Below the pieces are notes generated by a model. The model was not told the DNA's origin. It saw only the letters and a program-made list of their open reading frames with translations, and ran no database searches. From an uncultured Thermomicrobiales bacterium (lineage in GTDB: Bacteria; Chloroflexota; Chloroflexia; Thermomicrobiales; CADCWN01), in assembly GCA_902806415.1 (NCBI GenBank), contig CADCWN010000043.1, positions 1 through 36,470 on the forward strand: a stretch of DNA of 36,470 nucleotides, read 5' to 3'. The position numbers were made by a program, and so were the translations under genes. Positions 18,142-25,257 of the stretch are shown one piece after another; the first letter of the stretch is position 1, and every line of letters begins with the position of its first letter.

Positions 18142-18930
18142 CTACGGTTTCCACCCCAGGGTGTAATCGGCCCATATCTCCTGAGTGAACTCGCCAGCAG
18201 GATGCCTGCCAAGCAAGGTGCGGCGCAGATCGGCCTCGAAGTCCGCTCGTCGATCGCCGAGCAGGTCGGGGCGACAGTATGACGTGGAGTAGAGGTAGCC
18301 GATGATCGCGTCGAGGGACCAGCGATGCTCGTAGCGGTACTCGCCCCCCTTCACCCGCACAAACCCGGCGTCGGCCAGAATCTCCGGGAAGGGGCGATGC
18401 TCGCTCGCCGGGGTGGCGCGGTGGACGCCCACGCCCGCACGCCGCTCCTCGCCGAGCCAACGACGCACGGTCGCCGTCACGTCCTGCGCCCACGGCTCGG
18501 GCGCACCCCAGATCGTCCCCATGCCGGTCAGCGCGATCCCGCCGCCGGGGGCGAGTAAATCCCAGACCCGGCGCAGCACAACCTCGCGGTCCATCCAGTG
18601 GAACGCCGCGCCGATCGTCACCAACCGGCACGGCCCGAGCGCGGCCGGCACATCCTCCGCCGCCCCGACTAGCCAGCGCACGTTCCTCACGCCGGCATCC
18701 GCCGCAACCCGCGCCCCCTCCGCGATCATCTCGGCGCTGATGTCGAGCGCCACCACCTCGCCACAGCGCGCGGCCAGCGGGATCGCCAGCTGCCCGGTGC
18801 CGGTGCCGAGATCGAGGACGCGGCTCTTCCGATCGAGCCCGAAGCGCCCCGCCAGCACGTCGAACAGCGCCTCGGGATACGGAAGCCGATAGCGCGCGTA
18901 ATAGTGCGCCGCCCCGGCGAAGAGATCCAC
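18142..18930 (-). CDS. Class I SAM-dependent methyltransferase
   Basis: A 262-residue methyltransferase. The SAM-binding motif VLDLGTGTGQLAIPLA (about 36-51), the acidic residue of motif II in VVALDISAEMI, a GAAEDVP motif and HWMDREVVLRRVWDLLAPGG identify the Methyltransf_11-type fold; substrate cannot be inferred. The start is set at a GTG giving VDLFAGAAHYYARYRLPYPEALF, the usual N terminus of this subgroup. GGAGGAG is immediately upstream but only 3 bases away, so a TTG four codons further up (18942) is the alternative. AATGACG heptads begin directly upstream of that TTG. Confidence 0.85.
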   Translation of the reverse strand: MDLFAGAAHYYARYRLPYPEALFDVLAGRFGLDRKSRVLDLGTGTGQLAIPLAARCGEVVALDISAEMIAEGARVAADAGVRNVRWLVGAAEDVPAALGPCRLVTIGAAFHWMDREVVLRRVWDLLAPGGGIALTGMGTIWGAPEPWAQDVTATVRRWLGEERRAGVGVHRATPASEHRPFPEILADAGFVRVKGGEYRYEHRWSLDAIIGYLYSTSYCRPDLLGDRRADFEADLRRTLLGRHPAGEFTQEIWADYTLGWKP

Positions 18931-18940
18931 AGGCTCCTCC

Positions 18941-18968
18941 AATGACGAATGACGAATGACGAATGACG
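18941..18968. repeat. Four AATGACG heptads
   Basis: Four exact tandem copies of AATGACG directly upstream of the methyltransferase start. They run into the outer arm of the 18964-19441 inverted repeat; the last heptad shares TGACG with that arm. Confidence 0.92.
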
Positions 18969-19060
18969 GGTGAGTGGGCGTAGTGGGCCGGTGGGCCAGT
19001 GGGCGAGTTAGGAAGATCGGGGGAATATAGCCTCCGCAGACGCCGCAGCGGCGGGGGATG

Positions 19061-19150
19061 GCGGGGCGTACGGCATACGCCTCACCCGGCTACAAACGTC
19101 CGCAGACAGCCCGGCGTGGATCAGGCATGGGCCATACGCCCCGACATCCA
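19061..19150. repeat. MITE-like palindrome, decayed copy
   Basis: GGGGCGTACGGCATACGCC faces GGCCATACGCCCC across a loop that contains CTACAAACGT, a string also present in the loop of copy 2 read on the minus strand. The arms no longer match well, so this appears to be an old copy. Confidence 0.55.
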
Positions 19151-19234
19151 ACCACATCGCCAAAGATCGCAAGCGCGCAGAACCCTCGGCGTCAGGGGCG
19201 CGACCGCGTTTGCCAGATCCCACCCACCATCGGT

Positions 19235-19330
19235 TGTAGGGGCGTATTGCATACGCCCAACGGCCTTGCCCTTCCGCTAACGCCAGCAGAAACCTGGGCG
19301 TGGGTCGGGCGTATGCAATACGCCCCTACA
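19235..19330. repeat. MITE-like palindrome, copy 3
   Basis: Perfect 24-base arms at 19235-19258 and 19307-19330 with the GGGCGTATTGCATACGCCC core and a 48-base loop. The loop contains AGAAACCTGGGCGTGGG, the inverse of the CCCACGCCCAGGTTTC string in copy 1. Confidence 0.9.
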
Positions 19331-19438
19331 TCCCACCGCCCTGCCGGCCTCCGCAGGCACACACCATCCCTGCCACTCCCCCTCCCCGCCCCCTCCACGG
19401 GCCCACTGGCCCACCAGCCCACTTCGCCCACTCACCCG

Positions 19439-20353
19439 TCACCTGGCGAGGTTACTGAGGACAAAGAGCAGATTGGCCGGGCGCTCGGCGAGGCGGCGCA
19501 TAAAGTAGGGATACCATTGCGTGCCGTAGGGGACATAGCAGCGGACGTTGTAGCCCTCGCCGGCGAGGCGTTCCTGGAGGTCGCGGCGGACGCCGTAGAG
19601 CATCTGGAACTCGAAGCGCTCCTCGGCGATCCCCTCGGCGGCAGCGAAGCCCTGCGCCCGCCCGATCAGCCGCTCGTCGTGCGTGGCGAGCGCCGGATAG
19701 TGGCCGCGCGCCAGTAACAGCTCCATCTCGATCCGGTAGGCGCGATCGACATCGGCTTTCTCGGGGAAGGCGACATCGGGCGGCTCGGCGTACGCCCCTT
19801 TCACGAGGCGCACGCGCGATCCGGCAGCGATCTGCGCCTCGATGTCCCCCTGGCTGCGGCGCAGGGCCGACTGGATCACCGTGCCGACCGTGTCGGCGTC
19901 GTACTCGCGGCGCAACTCGCGGACGAGGTCGAGGGTGCGCTGAGTATAGGCCGAGCCCTCCATGTCAATCCGCACGAAGTTGCCCAACTCGCGCGCGCAG
20001 TCGAGAACGCGGCGGGTCTGCGCGCGACAGAAGTTGTCGCCGAGATCCAGGCCGAGTTGGGTCAGCTTGATCGAGATATTGGCGTCGATCCCCGCGTCGG
20101 CGATCGCCCGCAGCTCGGCGATCGCCTCATCGGCGGCGGCGATCGCCTCCTCCCGGCTGGTGACGTTCTCGCCGAGATAGTCGAGGGTCGCGCGGATACC
20201 GCGCCGGTTGAGATCGCGCACCACCTCGATCGCCCCCGCGCGCGTCTCCCCCGCGACGAATCGCCAGGCCATCCCGCGCGTGACCGGGTTGCTGAGGATA
20301 AGCCGATAGCCCAATTCCTGCCGCGAGAGGGCGATGAACACCTGCCGCAACAT
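19439..20353 (-). CDS. Proline dehydrogenase (monofunctional)
   Basis: FAD-dependent oxidation of proline to pyrroline-5-carboxylate, first step of proline catabolism, feeding electrons to quinones at the membrane. The 304-residue size fits the small monofunctional PRODH class. Visible marks of the barrel fold are NISIKLTQLGLDLGD, FVRIDMEGSAYTQRTLD, VGTVIQSALRRSQGDI, RVRLVKGAY with its lysine, ALATHDERLI, EFQMLYGVRRDLQERL and the C-terminal substrate helix YFMRRLAERPANL. GGAGGGG lies 6 bases before the ATG. No pyrroline-5-carboxylate dehydrogenase gene is in the window. Its stop codon is the outer end of the nested repeat island. Confidence 0.94.
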   Translation of the reverse strand: MLRQVFIALSRQELGYRLILSNPVTRGMAWRFVAGETRAGAIEVVRDLNRRGIRATLDYLGENVTSREEAIAAADEAIAELRAIADAGIDANISIKLTQLGLDLGDNFCRAQTRRVLDCARELGNFVRIDMEGSAYTQRTLDLVRELRREYDADTVGTVIQSALRRSQGDIEAQIAAGSRVRLVKGAYAEPPDVAFPEKADVDRAYRIEMELLLARGHYPALATHDERLIGRAQGFAAAEGIAEERFEFQMLYGVRRDLQERLAGEGYNVRCYVPYGTQWYPYFMRRLAERPANLLFVLSNLAR

Positions 20354-20466
20354 CCCGCCCCTCCACTCGCATCACCGCCGATCGCGCCCGCCCCCAACGG
20401 CGCGGCACCGCGAAGAGTATAGCCGACAACTTCAGCCACCCCGCCCCGCGAACAGCGCGGCACCCT

Positions 20467-20520
20467 TCACCCTCCCTTATAGGGGAGGGTCGCCGCCGGG
20501 GCGGCGGGGAGAGGTCGCCC
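20467..20520. repeat. CCCTCCC/CGCCGCC double hairpin, copy
   Basis: CCCTCCC-TTAT-AGGGGAGGG followed by CGCCGCC-GGG-GCGGCGG. It ends one base from the stop codon of the large membrane protein gene (minus strand) and lies between that gene and proline dehydrogenase. Confidence 0.85.
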
Positions 20521-20521
20521 C

Positions 20522-22657
20522 CTACCGCCCCGCGCGCCCATACACCCGCACCACGTCATCCTCCCAGACGACCTTGGCCCCGGCGAAGCCGACGCTCGCG
20601 GGGTCTTCCTGACGATAGAGGATGGCGTAGTCGTAGCGCGCGGCGGGATCGGGCGCGCCAGCGTAGTCCTGCCCGTAATCGACGCGCACGCGAGTGTAGA
20701 TCGGATTCTCGCGCAGCACGCGCCCGAGCATCCCGCCATAGGCCCCGGTCGGATCCTCGCGCGAGAGGTAGATCGTCGCGGCGGGCGGGATGAGGGCGCG
20801 GAGGCGCGTGAATCGATCGGTCGGCGCGAGGCGATAGGCCACGTCATCCCCGAACGTCGCCGCCTCGGCCACCTGCCCGCTCGCCGCGCCGAGCAGCCGC
20901 CGGGCGGTCGCCGCCTGCGCCGGGTCGAGCTGGTCGTAATGGACGATCAGGTGGGTCACGCCCAAACCCTGCAAGACGCTGAGGGCGCGCGTCGTCGGCC
21001 CGTCGCGGAACTCGTAGTAGAGCGCCTGATACCCCTTCGGCGCGACATTGCCGGCCCCATTGACGACCGGTCGGCGATGGAAAAAGGCGTAATACTGGTA
21101 GCGGTTGTTCAGCAACTCCGCGCCGCGCTCCTTCGAGAGGAGCAGCGGCAACTCCGCCGCGACCGCGCTCGGCTGCGCCGCGAGCCAGCGGTAGACACCG
21201 GGGATCGCCGCGCCGGTCGGCAACGCGGTGATCGGGTACGGGCGGTTCAGCGACTCGCCCGCCACCCCGATGATTAACAGCGCGGCAAGCCCGAGCGGCA
21301 ATATCCGCGTCGCCCAGGCCGATTGGGCGCTCGCCCGCCCCGAGCGCCACGCGCCGACCTTCGCCAACAGCCACTGGAGACCGAGCCCGCCGAGCGCCGC
21401 CACGGCCAGCCCATAGAGGATATTGAACCGCGCGGGGACGCGCATCGAGTCGAAGCCGGGCAGGTTGAAGTAGAGGAAGCCGTAGGGCATCCGAGAGAGG
21501 ATCCGGCTGGCGGGGTCGCCGGTCAGTTGCAGGACCGGGCCGAGCGCCAGCAGCGCGGCGGCGAGGCCCAGCAAGACGAGATACTGTACCAGCCAGCGCC
21601 GCCAGGAGGCGAGCACCCCGATGACGGCGAGGGTCAGGACGATTAGACCGGGGAAAGCGTTGCGCTCCGGCGAGTAGCGCCCCCGCTCGCGTAGCGGCGC
21701 GGTCGCCTCGCCCCAGAGGCGGTTGCGCGCGTCGGTCGTGACGAAGGAGGCGAGATTGGACGAGTAAAGGACGTTCTCGTCGAGCGAGCGCTCGAACGAG
21801 AACTCCCCCTGCACCGAGCGGTAGGCGACCGCCACCGGCAGCACGAGGATCGCCGCCAGCGCCCCCGCCGCAACGAGGCGTCCCCAGACCGCCGAGCCGG
21901 GGAACCGCCGTCGGGTCGCGCCCTGCACCAGGCGCAGCCCGACGAAGCCAGTGACCACGAAGATGAGATAGAGGGCGTAATACTGCGCCGAGAGGGCCTG
22001 CGCGGCGAGCAGCAGGCCGAGCACGATCGCCTCGCGCCAGCGCGGCGCGACGAACAGGCGATCGAGGAAGAGGATGATCAGCGGGAAGTATTGCCCCGAC
22101 AGCAGGCCGAGGTGCGGCAGGTGATCGAGGTGGAACGGGGCGAAGGCGTAGCTCACCCCCGCGACGATCGCGCCCGCCGTGCCGCAGCCCAGATGCCGCG
22201 CCAGTGCGTGCATCGCCAGCGCGCTGAGGACGAAGGTGGCGAGGATCGCCACGTTGTAGATCAGGATCGGGTTGCTGGTGACGAGGTGCAGCGGCAGGGT
22301 CAGCAGCGCCGCGCCGAGCAGCAGTTCGTCGAAGAGGTAGCTGCGCTCGTAGGGGTAGAAGATGTTGGCGTCGAGCAAACCCGCCGGATTCTGCAGGAGT
22401 TGGCGCTGCCCCTGCGCCACCCGCCAGACGCTGTCGAGCGGATCGAGCGGCGAGACGATCCCCGTGCCCAGGTGCGCCGCGAGCGGCCAGGTAAAGAGGA
22501 CCGCCAGCGCGGCGTAGCCGATCGCCAACGCCAGGATGTGCAGCGCGAGCGCCCAGCCCCGCGCGCCGGTTGTCGCCTGCATCGCGCGCGCGCGCGAGGT
22601 TGTCGTCGGCGAGGCGTGAGCGGCGGTCGCCGTAGGCATGGTGCTATCGATCTTCAT
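20522..22657 (-). CDS. Large polytopic membrane protein, GT-C glycosyltransferase-like
   Basis: A 711-residue protein with about ten to twelve transmembrane segments in the first 470 residues and a soluble C-terminal part (about 480-705). The first periplasmic loop has an acidic pair in SPLDPLDSVWR, and the following helices carry YNVAILATFVLSALAMHALARHL and FAPFHLDHLPHLGLLSGQY. This resembles GT-C transferases and YfhO-like proteins that use lipid-linked sugars, but the specific family and donor are not identifiable. The start ATG overlaps the mscL stop (ATGA), which supports it despite no clear ribosome binding site. The stop is followed at once by a CCCTCCC/CGCCGCC hairpin repeat. Confidence 0.8.
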   Translation of the reverse strand: MKIDSTMPTATAAHASPTTTSRARAMQATTGARGWALALHILALAIGYAALAVLFTWPLAAHLGTGIVSPLDPLDSVWRVAQGQRQLLQNPAGLLDANIFYPYERSYLFDELLLGAALLTLPLHLVTSNPILIYNVAILATFVLSALAMHALARHLGCGTAGAIVAGVSYAFAPFHLDHLPHLGLLSGQYFPLIILFLDRLFVAPRWREAIVLGLLLAAQALSAQYYALYLIFVVTGFVGLRLVQGATRRRFPGSAVWGRLVAAGALAAILVLPVAVAYRSVQGEFSFERSLDENVLYSSNLASFVTTDARNRLWGEATAPLRERGRYSPERNAFPGLIVLTLAVIGVLASWRRWLVQYLVLLGLAAALLALGPVLQLTGDPASRILSRMPYGFLYFNLPGFDSMRVPARFNILYGLAVAALGGLGLQWLLAKVGAWRSGRASAQSAWATRILPLGLAALLIIGVAGESLNRPYPITALPTGAAIPGVYRWLAAQPSAVAAELPLLLSKERGAELLNNRYQYYAFFHRRPVVNGAGNVAPKGYQALYYEFRDGPTTRALSVLQGLGVTHLIVHYDQLDPAQAATARRLLGAASGQVAEAATFGDDVAYRLAPTDRFTRLRALIPPAATIYLSREDPTGAYGGMLGRVLRENPIYTRVRVDYGQDYAGAPDPAARYDYAILYRQEDPASVGFAGAKVVWEDDVVRVYGRAGR

Positions 22658-23145
22658 GGAACGTGACTATAGCACGGCCCCGACGCGGCGGACCAACGGC
22701 CAGCGCCGCCGGGGCAGTCCAAAAGTTTGTGGCGTGTGGGCGGTTGCCCGGCCCCATGCTGCGCGTTCTGCGCGCGGAGCGCGTCGCGGATCTCGGTCAG
22801 CAAGACCTCCTCCTTCGTCGGGGCCGGCGGAGAGTCGAGCGTCCGGCGCGCGGCCCGCGTCAGGAGCGTGTTCATCGGCTTGACGATCAGGAAGAAGATC
22901 ACCGCCGCGATGATCAGGAACGAGACGACATTGTTGATGAAGTCGCCGATCAGGAACGCGCTGCCATTAATCGTGAATTGGATCGCCGAGAAATCAGGCG
23001 CGCCGCCGATGGCCGCGAGCAGCGGCGTGAGCAGATCCTTGACCAGGGCGTCCACGACCGCCTTGAACGCGGCGTCGATCACCACCGCGACCGCCAGATC
23101 GATCACATTCCCGCGCAGGATGAAGTCCCGGAACTCCTTGAGCAT
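22654..23145 (-). CDS. mscL: Large-conductance mechanosensitive channel MscL, with extended C terminus
   Basis: Pore-forming channel that opens under membrane tension and releases solutes on osmotic downshock. The 163 residues show the N-terminal amphipathic MLKEFRDFILRGNVIDLAVAV helix start, the pore helix VVIDAAFKAVVDALVKDLLTPL, the periplasmic loop, the second helix FLIIAAVIFFLIVKPMN and the C-terminal bundle motif APTKEEVLLTEIRDALR. Typical MscL proteins end shortly after that motif. Here about 28 more residues follow, rich in Gly, Pro and Cys, ending at a stop that overlaps the next gene. GAGGAGG 5 bases before the ATG at 23145 sets the start; upstream in-frame codons are unlikely. Confidence 0.93.
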   Translation of the reverse strand: MLKEFRDFILRGNVIDLAVAVVIDAAFKAVVDALVKDLLTPLLAAIGGAPDFSAIQFTINGSAFLIGDFINNVVSFLIIAAVIFFLIVKPMNTLLTRAARRTLDSPPAPTKEEVLLTEIRDALRAQNAQHGAGQPPTRHKLLDCPGGAGRWSAASGPCYSHVP

Positions 23146-23455
23146 CGCTGCCTCCTCACTCCGCCCCCCCTCGAGCACGAAGAGACGCCCACGCTACGGG
23201 CCGCCGCTCGCTCCCGGTGGGGTATACGTTCATTACAGCATACCGCGTCAAGATCACCGGGGAAGGCGCGCCGGGTGGGGCGCGGAGCGAATCATCCGGC
23301 GAAAACCACCATGAACGGACGCCGCCAGACCCTTTGCGCCGCGCCCCCGCTGCGGTACGATAGGGGCAGGGACGAACAACGTGGTAGTGTCCCTTCGCGC
23401 GGCGGGCGACGGGCTTTGCCTTTAACGGGGCGGGTAACCACAAGGAGTGGAGACG
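23146..23455. other. Divergent intergenic region between mscL and an unrecognised gene
   Basis: No supportable gene. A possible promoter for the plus-strand gene lies at 23334-23361. I see no palindromic repeat of the families found elsewhere. Confidence 0.4.
23334..23361 (+). promoter_or_regulatory. Possible promoter of the unrecognised gene at 23456
   Basis: TTGCGC and TACGAT with a 16-base spacer, about 95 bases before the start codon. A weak match. Confidence 0.3.
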
Positions 23456-24049
23456 ATGCATGATCGCACATTCGGCGACGACGTCAGCATTCAGGATGTC
23501 GACCTCTTGGCGCGACTCAACGCCTATTTCGACCGTCTGGACGACCGCCTCGAACACGGGCAGGGCTGGCTGATCTTCAACAGCTCGCGCGAGCGCGGCG
23601 CGCGAATCCTGCGCCTCCTGATGGCCCGGCTCGATGGTTACCGCCCGTTCGTCTCCCATTGCCACCTCCCCTGGCGCGATTTCGCCCTGCACGCTTATAT
23701 CAGCACGATCGCCCTGCCGCGCGATGCCGCAGTCGTCGAGGAAGAAGGCGCGGGGAGCGCCCGCAAGCGCGAGTTCGCGATCGCCTCCGGGGTGATGAAC
23801 GCGACCACCTTCCAGTTGCAGCACGCCGACCTCGTGATCCTCAGCAACCTCAATCCGGCCACCGCGCACGAGACGCTCGTCCTCAGCCAGACGGCGGTCG
23901 AGCGCGCCGCCCGCCGCCGCGCGATCATCGCCCTGACCGCGCACGACCCCTGGTCCCTCTCCGACGCCTTCGAGTCCGCCGACCCGACCGGCACGACCTG
24001 GCAACATTTCTACGGCGCGATGCAAGGGAACAGCCTGATCGCGCACTGA
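23456..24049 (+). CDS. Unrecognised protein, possibly a degenerate P-loop-like fold
   Basis: I do not recognise this 197-residue protein. The order of elements is a helical N terminus, a strand-loop-helix unit GWLIFNSSRERGARILRLL at about 37-55, a strand ADLVILSNLNP at about 121-131, and a strand RRRAIIALTAHDPWSL near the C terminus. This order recalls small P-loop ATPases (strand-loop-helix, Walker-B-like strand, sensor strand), but the Walker A GxxxxGK[ST] is absent, so ATP binding is not supported. Start chosen at ATG because AAGGAG lies 8 bases before it; the GTG three codons earlier overlaps the binding site. No signal peptide or membrane segment. The stop is followed after 4 bases by a GTGCCGAGT-type repeat. 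Confidence 0.75.
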   Translation: MHDRTFGDDVSIQDVDLLARLNAYFDRLDDRLEHGQGWLIFNSSRERGARILRLLMARLDGYRPFVSHCHLPWRDFALHAYISTIALPRDAAVVEEEGAGSARKREFAIASGVMNATTFQLQHADLVILSNLNPATAHETLVLSQTAVERAARRRAIIALTAHDPWSLSDAFESADPTGTTWQHFYGAMQGNSLIAH

Positions 24050-24052
24050 CAA

Positions 24053-24164
24053 CGAGTGCCGAGTGAAAAGTGGAAAGTGCCAAGTGCCGAGTAGTGACGG
24101 AGGACAGGTGGACACCCAGCAACAGCGCGACCCCACTCGGCACTTTCCACTCGGCACTCGGCAC
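24053..24164. repeat. GTGCCGAGT-type word repeat in inverted arms, reaching into the hydrolase gene
   Basis: The left arm (about 24053-24095) strings together GTGCCGAGTG, AAAGTGGAAAGTGCC and AAGTGCCGAG. The right arm (about 24134-24164) is the inverse, CACTCGGCACTTTCCACTCG and so on. The right arm lies inside the open frame of the alpha/beta hydrolase and would be translated as part of its first 25 residues. Confidence 0.85.
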
Positions 24165-24911
24165 CCGCTCGGCGTCCTCTTGCTCCACGGCTTCACCTCC
24201 AGCTTGGCGACCGTGGATGGCCTGGTGCCGCACCTGGAAGGGCGTGGTATCCCCTACGAGTTGCCGACCCTGCGGGGGCATGGCACCCACCCCGGCGAAC
24301 TGGCCGACGCAACCTGGCACCACTGGTACGAGGATACCGAGCGGGCGCTGGACACCCTGCTCGATCGCTGCGAGCGGGCGGTCGTCGTGGGGCTCTCGAT
24401 GGGCGGCGTCGCGGCGCTCCACCTGGCGGTGAGTCGCCCGGAACGCCTCGCCGGGGTCGTGGCCGTCGCCCCGGCGCTGCGCCTCAACCTCCCCGGCAAG
24501 TGGCTGCTACCGCTGCTGGGGCGCTCGGTGCGGCAGGCGAAGGTCGATGTGCGCCGGGCGTTCGAGGATGCGACTCTGGCGGCGGGTTCGACGAACTATC
24601 CGACCGCGCCGATCGCGGCGGTCTACTCGCTGGTGCGCTTCGGCCAGGTCGTCGAGCGCGAACTGCCGCGCGTGCGCGTGCCCTTGCTCGTCCTCTACAC
24701 CCCGCGCGACCGCGTCGTCCTGCCGGAAAGCGCGCGGATCACCTACGAGCGGGTCGGGACGCCGCCGGCGGAGAAGGCGATCCGCGCGTTCGAGCGCTCC
24801 GGTCACGAGATGCTGATGGACTGCCAGCGCGAGGAGATCTTCGCGGCGATCATGGAGTTTGTTGAGAGTAGGGGTGGGGGTACGGGTGCTGATAGCGAAT
24901 CGGGTCGTTGA
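24108..24911 (+). CDS. Alpha/beta hydrolase, carboxylesterase/monoacylglycerol-lipase type
   Basis: A 267-residue serine hydrolase of the Est30-like group. The oxyanion segment LLLHGFTSS, the cap start TLRGHGTHPGEL, the nucleophile elbow VVGLSMGGVAAL, the acid region VLYTPRDRVVLPESA and the histidine in SGHEMLMD give a complete triad. It probably hydrolyses short to medium acyl esters in the cytoplasm. The start is uncertain. The GTG here has GGAGGACAG just upstream, while an in-frame GTG at 24063 lies inside the repeat arm. In either case about 13 residues before the first strand (TRHFPLGTRHPLG) are encoded by the inverted arm of the repeat. The core domain begins right after it. Confidence 0.88.
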   Translation: MDTQQQRDPTRHFPLGTRHPLGVLLLHGFTSSLATVDGLVPHLEGRGIPYELPTLRGHGTHPGELADATWHHWYEDTERALDTLLDRCERAVVVGLSMGGVAALHLAVSRPERLAGVVAVAPALRLNLPGKWLLPLLGRSVRQAKVDVRRAFEDATLAAGSTNYPTAPIAAVYSLVRFGQVVERELPRVRVPLLVLYTPRDRVVLPESARITYERVGTPPAEKAIRAFERSGHEMLMDCQREEIFAAIMEFVESRGGGTGADSESGR

Positions 24912-24942
24912 TCCGGTACGCGGCTGCCGGATAGCCGTGGCC

Positions 24943-25220
24943 GCCGATTGAAATCGGCGCTAAGTGGCCTGCGGCCACGAAGTCCCTACGGGACTACATT
25001 GCGGAGTGATTACCCTCACGTCGTAGCGCCTCGGTCCCCGTACTCAGTCCACTTATGGCGATGGCGAACGTGATCGGCCTATGTGCGATCCTAACCCGCG
25101 ACGGCGGGCATTGTCCCCTTCACGGGGATTCAACCGCCCGCCATGACCCGGTTAAGTTCGCCACCGCCATCAGGGGCGGGTGGGGCCGCAGGACACCCAG
25201 CCGGGGATTTGAATCCCCGG
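24943..25220. repeat. Chain of small perfect hairpins
   Basis: Three stem-loops follow in close succession: GCCGAT-TGAA-ATCGGC (24943-24958), GTGGCC-TGC-GGCCAC (24964-24978) and AGTCCC-TAC-GGGACT (24981-24995). A nested hairpin GGCGGG...CCCGCC enclosing CCCC-TTCA-CGGGG-like arms lies at about 25103-25142, and CCGGGGATT-TG-AATCCCCGG at 25201-25220. No gene is supportable in the 24912-25257 gap between the two convergent genes. Confidence 0.75.
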
Positions 25221-25257
25221 TCCACCGCCTCCCCGGATCACCCGCCCCCCCTATCCC

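Larger units (their letters stand above)
18964..19441. repeat. 478-base nested inverted-repeat island
   Basis: Forty-base arms at 18964-19003 and 19402-19441 are inverted repeats differing at two positions (TGACGGGTGAGTGGG at each outer end). The arms are themselves built of GTGGGC-type words. Between them lie a decayed and a good copy of the GGGCGTATTGCATACGCCC element. The outer end of the right arm is the TGA stop codon of the proline dehydrogenase gene. No coding region is supportable inside. Confidence 0.88.

Noticed and set aside
18941..18968. AATGACG heptads as a possible CRISPR array
   Set aside because: The units are contiguous 7-mers without spacers.
25201..25220. TTTGAATCCCC string resembling a tRNA T-arm
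   Set aside because: It is a perfect 9-base palindrome with a two-base loop, not a seven-base T-loop, and no acceptor, D or anticodon arms can be placed around it.
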